Source: Nostoc sp. UHCC 0870 (GTDB lineage Bacteria; Cyanobacteriota; Cyanobacteriia; Cyanobacteriales; Nostocaceae). Taken from it: 64,000 bases of DNA. The stretch covers positions 2,233,501 to 2,297,500 of the forward strand of contig NZ_CP091913.1 in the NCBI RefSeq assembly GCF_022063185.1, in the 5' to 3' direction. Below are positions 57,071 through 64,000 of this stretch, one piece after another. A model generated the notes under the pieces. It was given only the letters and a program-made list of their open reading frames with translations, was not told the DNA's origin and ran no database searches. Numbering within the stretch: position 1 is the first letter of the stretch; each line of letters opens with the position of its first letter. A program made the translations under genes and the position numbers.

Positions 57071-57305
57071 AATTATTAGCAATATTAATTTTTATAAAGA
57101 TAGTATTTTCAAATAAAATAACTATGTATTCTTGAGATCAAAGATAAGATTTCACCTAAAGAAAATAATCCACAGAAAATCTTACAAACTGAAAAATGTT
57201 AATAGCTTTATTTAAAAAACATTTATCTTTCTTGTCATTCAAAATAAATTACAAACTCTAATTAGCATTTTTGTGATGATGTATTTCTAAGAAAAAGGAG
57301 CTTTA

Positions 57306-60053
57306 ATGCTGACTTATACTGACTTAAAGTTACGATTGCTAGAATTAAATATACCAGACAATACTCAAAAGATAGTGGAGCAAATCCGCTCATCAGAACC
57401 ATTGAGAAGAGTAAGTAGTGCAGGCAGAAACGTCATCGGTTTCCATTCTAGCCAGAAGATGTGCAGAACTATACAATTTGAGTCTCATACAGTTGAACTT
57501 GTAGCTATCGAGCTTTTCTATGAGTACGACAACGACGTTCTTGAATATTGGGATCAGGCATTTCAATTTACATTGAAATACGAATCTAAGAATGGAAAGA
57601 ATAATACCTCTGCACATATACCAGATTTTTTTGTTATCCGTCAGAATTCGCTTGGTTTTGAAGAGTGGAAACCAGAAAAAACTTTGGAGAAGTTAGCTGT
57701 AAATCAGCCAAACCGTTATCTTCAGGGAGAAGATGGTCTCTGGCATAGTCCTCCTGCTGAAGAGTATGCAAAGAAATTAGGATTTTACTATCGCCTTCGT
57801 TCAGATGCTGAGATTAACTGGATTAAGTACCGTAACATTAAATATCTCAAAGGATATCTTGATAAGAACTATACGGTAAGTCCAGAAATTGCTGCTAATT
57901 TAGTTTCAATTGTCACTTCCAATCCAGGCATCAGCTTGGCTCAAGTACGTGAGGAAGCAAAAGAAGCGACTATTGATGATATTAATGCCCTCATTGCAGC
58001 TAATCAACTATACATTGACCTAAGTGCTGCACCTTTAATGGAGCAAAAAAGAGTAAATATTTTTCGTGATCAATTAACAGCAGAAGCTTACACTGTTGTA
58101 GTTAAATCTTATACTCCGACAGTAGCAGATCAACTAAAAATTGTTGATGTTGATGTTGGATCATCCCTTCTTTGGGATGGTAAAGCCTTAACAATTACAG
58201 CAATAGGAGATACCAAAATTTGGTTGAGTGGAGAAGATGATCCTATAGGACTAACCCATACTGGATTCCATAAGCTAGTGGAACTTGGGGAGATAACTGC
58301 TGTGCAAACCCAAGAAGCATCAAGTATTAAGTCACAGGGATGGGAACAGTTTCTAAAAGCTAGTCCCGAAGTCTTAGAAGTTGCCAATCATCGCTACCAA
58401 GCGATCGCACCTTACCTGCATGGAAAACCTACACAATCATCAGACCAGGTTTATTCTGAGCGTACCATTCGATACTGGAAAGCTAAATTCCGAGATACTC
58501 AACAAAAATACGGCAGTGGCTTCATTGGTCTGATAGATAATAGACAAGCTAAAGGAAATCGTACTGCTAGATATTCAGAGCAAGCAAGAGAATTCATCTA
58601 CAAGATAATCGAAGAACACTACGAAACGTTTACACAAAAGAATGTGTGGTCAGTTTACCAAACACTGATTGACGAGTGGGAAGAAGCAGGGATGATTGAA
58701 CCTATTCCCAGCCATACAACTTTTTATGAAATGGTGAAACATCGTTCGGGTTATGTACAAACAAAGAAACGACAAGGTTCTCGTGCTGCTAACCAAAAAA
58801 CACCACCCTTGCAGTTAAATCTCCAGACACCTCGACATGGCGATCGCCCTTTGGAAATTGTACATATTGACCATACCTTACTCGATATCGAAATGGTATG
58901 TGCATCAACAGGTATGAATCTTGGCAGACCTTGGGTAACAGCGATGATTGATGCCTTTAGTAGAAGAATTATTGGAGTTTATACCACTTTCGATGCGCCT
59001 AGTTACCGCTCTTGTATGATGGTACTGCGAATATGTGTACAACGTCTTGGACGCTTTCCTGAGACTATTGTAGTTGATAACGGTAAAGAATTTAAAAGCA
59101 TTTATTTTGATACACTTTTAGCTCGGTTTGAAACCAATAAGAAGCACCGACCAGCAGATATGCCGAAATTTAGCTCTATTATTGAGCGTTGGTTCGGTAC
59201 AAACAATACACAATTCATCAACAACTTAAAAGGTAATACTCAGATTACAAAACACGTTCGTCTAGTTAAGAAAGCAAATAATCCAAAAAATTTGGCTGTT
59301 TGGACACTTGATGAATTTTATGACTACTTTGCTAACGGATATTGTTACGGAGTATATGAGCAAAGGAAACATCCTGCTCTAGAAGGACTTTCTCCAGGTG
59401 AAGCCTTTGCTCTTGGACTTGCTCATAGTGGCTCTCGTCCCCATCAAAAGATTCTTTATGATGAGCAGTTCAGAATTTTGACTTTACCTTCAACATCTAA
59501 AGGGACAGCAAAAGTTCAAGCTAGCACGGGAGTAAGGATTAATGGTCAAGATTACTGGTCTATAGATGATTCATTTATTCGTCCAGATATTGAAGGCAAA
59601 CAAGTACCAATACGCTATGACCCATTCGATTATGGCACTGCTTATGCCTATGTTCAGAGACAGTGGATACGCTGTCTTTCCAAGCACTACAACAAATTTC
59701 AAGGTCACTCAGAGCGAGAGGTAATGATTGCTAATACAATTGCCGCACGGAAAAGACAGCTTCACAAAAAAGGTATTGCATCTGGGGTAGAGAGTATTGC
59801 GACACTGCTGAAAAATGCAGAATCACATGAGGAATTGCTGCTTCAGCGTCAGCGCGATTTAGCAGTAAAAGATGTCCGTGACTTAATCGAAAGTAGATCA
59901 GTTTTACCCAATACTTCTCAAAAAACTAATATCTCACAGGCTATACATAGCTTGCCAGATGCAGATTCTACTGACAGCGAAGTGAAAACAACAGACGATG
60001 ATGTTGTTGATTTGAATGAGATTAAACCCTATGACGATGAGGAATTGTGGTAA
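57306..60053 (+). CDS. tnsAB: TnsA-TnsB fusion transposase
   Basis: 915 aa. The first 200 residues are a TnsA-type endonuclease: VELVAIELFYEYDNDVLEYW (Glu), HIPDFFVI (Asp) and FEEWKPEKTLEKL (E-x-K). The rest is a TnsB with the rve/RNase H core; Asp522 in IVHIDHTLLD, Asp591 in IVVDNGKEF and Glu627 in IIERWFGTNN form DDE. A fused TnsAB gives cut-and-paste transposition: TnsA cuts 5' ends and TnsB 3' ends. The fusion is the mark of type I-B1 CASTs (as in Anabaena variabilis) and of some non-CRISPR Tn7-like elements. AAAAAGGAG lies before the ATG. It overlaps tnsC by one base. Confidence 0.93.
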   Translation: MLTYTDLKLRLLELNIPDNTQKIVEQIRSSEPLRRVSSAGRNVIGFHSSQKMCRTIQFESHTVELVAIELFYEYDNDVLEYWDQAFQFTLKYESKNGKNNTSAHIPDFFVIRQNSLGFEEWKPEKTLEKLAVNQPNRYLQGEDGLWHSPPAEEYAKKLGFYYRLRSDAEINWIKYRNIKYLKGYLDKNYTVSPEIAANLVSIVTSNPGISLAQVREEAKEATIDDINALIAANQLYIDLSAAPLMEQKRVNIFRDQLTAEAYTVVVKSYTPTVADQLKIVDVDVGSSLLWDGKALTITAIGDTKIWLSGEDDPIGLTHTGFHKLVELGEITAVQTQEASSIKSQGWEQFLKASPEVLEVANHRYQAIAPYLHGKPTQSSDQVYSERTIRYWKAKFRDTQQKYGSGFIGLIDNRQAKGNRTARYSEQAREFIYKIIEEHYETFTQKNVWSVYQTLIDEWEEAGMIEPIPSHTTFYEMVKHRSGYVQTKKRQGSRAANQKTPPLQLNLQTPRHGDRPLEIVHIDHTLLDIEMVCASTGMNLGRPWVTAMIDAFSRRIIGVYTTFDAPSYRSCMMVLRICVQRLGRFPETIVVDNGKEFKSIYFDTLLARFETNKKHRPADMPKFSSIIERWFGTNNTQFINNLKGNTQITKHVRLVKKANNPKNLAVWTLDEFYDYFANGYCYGVYEQRKHPALEGLSPGEAFALGLAHSGSRPHQKILYDEQFRILTLPSTSKGTAKVQASTGVRINGQDYWSIDDSFIRPDIEGKQVPIRYDPFDYGTAYAYVQRQWIRCLSKHYNKFQGHSEREVMIANTIAARKRQLHKKGIASGVESIATLLKNAESHEELLLQRQRDLAVKDVRDLIESRSVLPNTSQKTNISQAIHSLPDADSTDSEVKTTDDDVVDLNEIKPYDDEELW

Positions 60054-61177
60054 TGAGCAACCAAAGAGCATTTCCTTTAGAACTTTTACAACAACCATCC
60101 TCAGAAAAATTGACATACTTCAAAGGGATTACCGTACCTCACAAAAATTTGAAGGAAGTGTTGAATGTACTAAAAACTAATATCCTTGAACCTGCTGACA
60201 CCTCATTGTTTCTTGTATTTGGTTCAACGGGTATTGGTAAAACAACTCTCCGTTTGCGTTTGGAGAAACTCATTCTTGAAGAATTTCTGGAGGAGTTACG
60301 CCAAAATCCTGGACTAATTGCTGTAGCTGGTGTAGAAGTTAATTCTCCAGCACAAGGTAAATTTAATCAATCAGATTACTACATCCGAGTTTTAGAAAGC
60401 TTAAATGAAGTCTTAATTAGCTACAAAGTTGATTATGCGATTTCTGATGACCCGTCTGGTGACTTAAAGCCCGTTCCTAAGACTAAACAGAACAATGCCG
60501 CAGCATTACGTCGCTCAATGGAAAAGGCGTTTACTCATCGGCAGTTAAAAGCTTTTATGGTGGATGAGGCTCAACACCTCTTTGCTATGGCTGGTGGACA
60601 TCAGTTACTGAACCAGATGAATTGGATTAAGTCTATTGCCAATCTCACAAAGACAGTACACGTTTTGTTTGGTACTTATGAGTTACTTAACTGTTTTACA
60701 GTAAATGGACAAGTTGGTAGGCGTAGTCAGGACATTCATCTTGCCCGCTATCACAGGGAGTTTCCACAGGATTTAGCTGAGTACAGCAGAGTAATCCAGA
60801 CTTTTCAGCGTTACTGTCCCCTTCCAAAAGAACCACAGCTTGAAAATCATTGTGAATATTTTATTGATTACTCTGTTGGTTGCATCGGAATTCTTAAGAA
60901 CTGGTTTGTTCGTGCGCTACGTATTTCTCTAGAAGAAGATGCCAAGACTTTAATACTTCAGCATTTCCAAAAGACAGAACTATCTCCAGCCCGACGTAAG
61001 CAAATCCGTCAGGAGGCAGAATCAGGGGAAAAACGTTTGGAAGAACTTCTCAAAGATGATGAAGAAATTTATAACTCTAATTCCAACAAAAAGAGATCCA
61101 CTCAATCTCGTAACCAACGCTTAGGTGAACGCAAACCGCAAAGAGATCCAGTAGGAATAGATTCGTATGAAAATTAA
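60053..61177 (+). CDS. tnsC: TnsC AAA+ regulator
   Basis: 374 aa. Walker A is GSTGIGKTTLRLRL and Walker B KAFMVDEAQHLF. It polymerises on target DNA and links TniQ/TnsD to the transposase. It starts at the ATG at 60053 inside the overlap TAATG with tnsAB; two codons more are possible upstream. The C-terminal tail is charged (SNKKRSTQSRNQRLGERKPQ), which in relatives contacts the transposase. It overlaps the next gene by 11 bases. Confidence 0.93.
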   Translation: MSNQRAFPLELLQQPSSEKLTYFKGITVPHKNLKEVLNVLKTNILEPADTSLFLVFGSTGIGKTTLRLRLEKLILEEFLEELRQNPGLIAVAGVEVNSPAQGKFNQSDYYIRVLESLNEVLISYKVDYAISDDPSGDLKPVPKTKQNNAAALRRSMEKAFTHRQLKAFMVDEAQHLFAMAGGHQLLNQMNWIKSIANLTKTVHVLFGTYELLNCFTVNGQVGRRSQDIHLARYHREFPQDLAEYSRVIQTFQRYCPLPKEPQLENHCEYFIDYSVGCIGILKNWFVRALRISLEEDAKTLILQHFQKTELSPARRKQIRQEAESGEKRLEELLKDDEEIYNSNSNKKRSTQSRNQRLGERKPQRDPVGIDSYEN

Positions 61178-62480
61178 CTTGAATTTGCTTGATGAATTGT
61201 TGGATTTAGAAAAACCAATTATCCCTCCTCGTAGCCGTTTGTTTTCCTTAGAACCAATAGGTTTAGGAACACCTTATGTAGAAAGCTTGACGAGTTATGT
61301 GGTTAGACTAGCGGAAACTCATTCCATTACCACAAGCAAGTTGGTTACAAGTGAGATTGTTCCCATACTTAGGCAAGAGGATAGTTCCTACACCTCCAAA
61401 AAGAATTCTTATATTTTCAGCAGTATTGGAAGCTCTCAAGCAAGAGGTGCGTTGAACGGAACGGGTGTAATGTCAAGTAATTTAGTTCAAGCACTGACAA
61501 CCCTAACGTTACGTAGTGACTTATGTTTCCTGACAATGCTTCCTTGGGCTGAAGTTATTGCTTCACAAAAGGCCTTATCTAGACACATAAAAGCTTGGTG
61601 TCATATTTGTTATAATGAGTGGCAAGAACAAGAGCAGGTAGTATACGAGCCTTTAATCTGGACATTGGATGTCATTAAAGTTTGTCCACGTCATCATCAA
61701 CGCCTACAGACTCAGTGTCCTCATTGCCATAAACAATTGCTCGCATTAGAAGAAAAAACCCGCTTGGGCTACTGCTCAAAATGCCAGGGCTGGCTTGGTG
61801 TTGTTTCAAGAATAGATTCCGACATTCAATGTTTATCAGAAAATGAGTTGTCTTGGCAAATATGGGTAGCAGAAAACATTGGAAAGATAATTGCAACTGC
61901 ACCTCATTTAGAATCTTTTCCAAGTAGAGAAGTAATTGGAAAAATAATTTATGAATATGTTAACCAAGCCACCAAAGGCAACTACGCAGACTTTGCAAGC
62001 TTTATCGGTAAGTCTAGAACTAATGTGAGTGAATGGTGTTCAGGTAGGAAGATTCCTAAACTTATTACAACTCTACAAATTTGCGAATTTTTGGGTATAC
62101 CTCTACTAGATTTTTTTAGAGGAATAATCCATCCTATTAATCACCCTACCATAAACAAACAATATCAAAAACAGAAACTACAAAAATTAGATTTAGCTCA
62201 ACAATTAGGATGTGACGACGGCAAAATATACAGGCATTTTCCAGATTTCTATCATATTATTTCAGCACGATATTTACGTTATCGTCAGGCGCATCGTCAG
62301 GAATTGGCTCAAAAAATAAGAGAAGATGTTCGACAAGCAGCACTTAAACTCCATGCAGAAGGCAAAAACCCTCATGGTAAAAGTGTTGGAAAACTCCTCA
62401 GTAAGCCAGGAATCATGTTGAATAAAGAAGCTCAAGTTGCCTTACGTCAAATTCGCCTTGAATTGGGCTATGAAAAATAG
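61167..62480 (+). CDS. tniQ: TniQ/TnsD-family target selector, first copy
   Basis: 437 aa. The N-terminal TniQ domain starts SRLFSLEPIGLGTPYVESLT. Two zinc knuckles follow: CHICYNEW with CPRHHQRLQTQCPHC, and YCSKCQGWLG. The second half has an XRE-like helix-turn-helix (DFASFIGKSRTNVSEWCSGR) and another motif QQLGCDDGKIYRHFPDFYHI, also repeated in the next protein. The long HTH-bearing C terminus suits a sequence-specific TnsD-type binder. It may direct insertion into a fixed attachment site. Confidence 0.88.
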   Translation: MKINLNLLDELLDLEKPIIPPRSRLFSLEPIGLGTPYVESLTSYVVRLAETHSITTSKLVTSEIVPILRQEDSSYTSKKNSYIFSSIGSSQARGALNGTGVMSSNLVQALTTLTLRSDLCFLTMLPWAEVIASQKALSRHIKAWCHICYNEWQEQEQVVYEPLIWTLDVIKVCPRHHQRLQTQCPHCHKQLLALEEKTRLGYCSKCQGWLGVVSRIDSDIQCLSENELSWQIWVAENIGKIIATAPHLESFPSREVIGKIIYEYVNQATKGNYADFASFIGKSRTNVSEWCSGRKIPKLITTLQICEFLGIPLLDFFRGIIHPINHPTINKQYQKQKLQKLDLAQQLGCDDGKIYRHFPDFYHIISARYLRYRQAHRQELAQKIREDVRQAALKLHAEGKNPHGKSVGKLLSKPGIMLNKEAQVALRQIRLELGYEK

Positions 62481-62563
62481 GCAAATAAAATGCTCAAAAT
62501 CCACAAATTTTGAGAAAAAGTCTTCTTAAATAAGAAATTCAACAGATTTTGTCCAATTTAAAT

Positions 62564-63952
62564 ATGTTGCATCAAAGAACCAATGATTTATGGGATTTAG
62601 AAAAACCCATTATTACGGAACGTAGTCACCTCAATCACCTGAAACCAATTTGTGTTGGAACAACAATGGTGGAAAGCTTAACAGGATACATTGCTAGATT
62701 GGCAGATTCCCACAACGTATTTCCAGGAATTCTCATATCAAGAGAAATTGCCCCATTTCTCAAGGAAATTTTTCTTAAAGACAGCAGCAGCAGAGGTTTA
62801 CGCGCCTTATTCCATCGTGCCACAGCTTTAAATGGTACAGGAGTTATGGCACTAGATTTTGTAAATTCACTTGAAAAACTAACATCTCAAAGCAATTTGT
62901 GCTTTCTTACCTTGCTTTCTTGGGCTGAAATAATTCCCCCTAGAGGCTTGTTTAATTCCTACAAGACATGGTGTTCTGCTTGTTATGAAGACTGGTACTT
63001 ATCAGGGGAAGTTATATACGAGCCTTTAATTTGGAACATCAGTAATTTTAGGGTGTGTCCCTACCATCATCAACGTCTTCAGAATATATGTCCTCATTGC
63101 CAAGAAGTAATACCCCTGCTCACTTGGAGATCACGACCAGGGTACTGCTCAAATTGTGGTGGATGGTTAGGTAGAAATGACAGTAAAACCTCTACAGATG
63201 AATTTTATCGGCAAGGATTTTTATCCAAAGAAGAGTTGGAGTGGCAAACGTGGGTAGCAGAGGTGCTTGGAGAATTAATTGCTGCTATCCCATATCTAAA
63301 AACTCCACTACCAAAAGAAAACATTGCAAAATCCCTTGGTATAGCGATAGATATGGTTTCTGAGGGAAATTTAGCGGCTTTTGCCAGTCTACTTGGACTA
63401 CCAAAAAATACAGTATGGATGTGGAAAAATGGTAAAGCTGTACCCCAAATTGATTTACTGCTAAGAATCTGCTACTTTCTAAGAGTCACTTTATTAAATT
63501 TCCTCACATCAGAAGATATTGCCAGTTGTATCAAGATAACAATAAAGCCACCTTACCAGCGATCGCGTAAACCAAGAATATCCCCAAAGTCGTTCGCCCT
63601 GGAGCAGGTACAGGATGCTTTACTAGCCGTAGTTAGAAGTGGCGAAATACCGCCACCAGCAATGAGAGAAGTAGCTTTGCAGCTTGGATATGATAGGAGG
63701 ACAATCCTACAACATTTTCCAGATTTGTGTCATACTATTTCTGCTAAATACATTAGTTACCGCAAATCATTACGTCTGGAAAATATAGAACTGTCTTGCA
63801 AGGAAGTGCAACAGATTGTTGTTAGGCTGTGTAATGAAGGAATCTATCCGACAGAAAACCTTGTATCTCAGTCTATGACCAAGCCTGGATATTTGAGATA
63901 TAAGGAAGTCCGTGCTACATTGCAGCAAGCACAGACAAATTTCTCTGGGTAG
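62564..63952 (+). CDS. tniQ: TniQ/TnsD-family target selector, second copy
   Basis: 462 aa; start at ATG 62564, with a TTG five codons before it. Same layout as the first copy: SHLNHLKPICVGTTMVESLT, CSACYEDW with CPYHHQRLQNICPHC, YCSNCGGWLG, an XRE-type HTH (AFASLLGLPKNTVWMWKNG) and LGYDRRTILQHFPDLCHTI. Identity with the first is moderate, so the two were not duplicated recently. In I-B1 CASTs one copy serves RNA-guided targeting via Cascade and the other serves homing. Both here carry HTH domains, so which does which cannot be told. 68 bases separate it from the first copy. Confidence 0.86.
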   Translation: MLHQRTNDLWDLEKPIITERSHLNHLKPICVGTTMVESLTGYIARLADSHNVFPGILISREIAPFLKEIFLKDSSSRGLRALFHRATALNGTGVMALDFVNSLEKLTSQSNLCFLTLLSWAEIIPPRGLFNSYKTWCSACYEDWYLSGEVIYEPLIWNISNFRVCPYHHQRLQNICPHCQEVIPLLTWRSRPGYCSNCGGWLGRNDSKTSTDEFYRQGFLSKEELEWQTWVAEVLGELIAAIPYLKTPLPKENIAKSLGIAIDMVSEGNLAAFASLLGLPKNTVWMWKNGKAVPQIDLLLRICYFLRVTLLNFLTSEDIASCIKITIKPPYQRSRKPRISPKSFALEQVQDALLAVVRSGEIPPPAMREVALQLGYDRRTILQHFPDLCHTISAKYISYRKSLRLENIELSCKEVQQIVVRLCNEGIYPTENLVSQSMTKPGYLRYKEVRATLQQAQTNFSG

Positions 63953-64000
63953 GCAGATTCATCACTCAGAATGGTCAAGACCAGGTTTAATTGAATGTCA

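Noticed and set aside
57393..57617. Minus-strand frame inside the TnsA domain
   Set aside because: The plus-strand frame contains the TnsA catalytic residues; the minus frame is a shadow.

Overview
The window comes from a heterocyst-forming, Nostoc/Anabaena-type cyanobacterium. The octamer GCGATCGC (HIP1) recurs throughout. There are heptamer tandem repeats between genes, and the left end carries the hydrogenase gene hupL cut by a developmentally excised DNA element with its own recombinase gene xisC. No tRNA, rRNA or CRISPR array was seen.

Layout. 1-2.7 kb is the right end of the hupL element: a secreted small protein, a decayed integron-type integrase, xisC and the 16-bp recombination site. 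2.7-3.8 kb is the 3' part of hupL. 4-14.8 kb is mixed chromosome: a ParE-type toxin with its antitoxin, an orphan antitoxin, a periplasmic alpha-carbonic anhydrase, DNA ligase ligA, a KGG stress protein, and a small cell-wall cluster of two putative wall enzymes next to a holin-like protein. 15-22.8 kb is a three-gene run ending in a 1559-residue CHAT protease/STAND ATPase/14-WD40 protein. 23-31 kb holds a GH13 amylase with a nearby paralogue that has lost about 540 codons, an M20 amidohydrolase, bioD and a Ser/Thr kinase. 31.4-38.8 kb holds an orphan TnpB element, prs, an HD hydrolase, a DUF1636 protein with cobK, and the ribosome-quality-control factor RqcH.

From about 38.9 to 56 kb lies an accessory island that looks like anti-phage defence. 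It opens with what looks like a Tn7/CAST-type transposon end (TGTACA plus two TnsB-site-like repeats) and four copies of a 20-bp direct repeat. The genes are a formylglycine-synthase-like protein, a UPF1-like helicase fused to a PLD domain (resembling type II Mokosh), an HNH nuclease module split by an IS982-family element, a retron reverse transcriptase with a good candidate msr-msd RNA directly upstream, a NACHT-HEAT protein, a caspase-like protease with a partner, a NERD nuclease, and a protein of unknown function. Four of these proteins share a short module around the motif IHIGD/NxI or its equivalent, which resembles the effector-associated domains that couple proteins in NTP-dependent conflict systems.

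After two nested IS remnants, 57.3-64 kb carries a Tn7-like transposition operon: a TnsA-TnsB fusion, TnsC and two different TniQ/TnsD-family targeting proteins. This is the arrangement of type I-B1 CRISPR-associated transposons; any Cas genes, CRISPR array and cargo would lie beyond the right edge. The two most novel-looking points are the retron, whose enzyme has a hydrophobic insertion of about 55 residues and no obvious effector, and the shared coupling module across the island.
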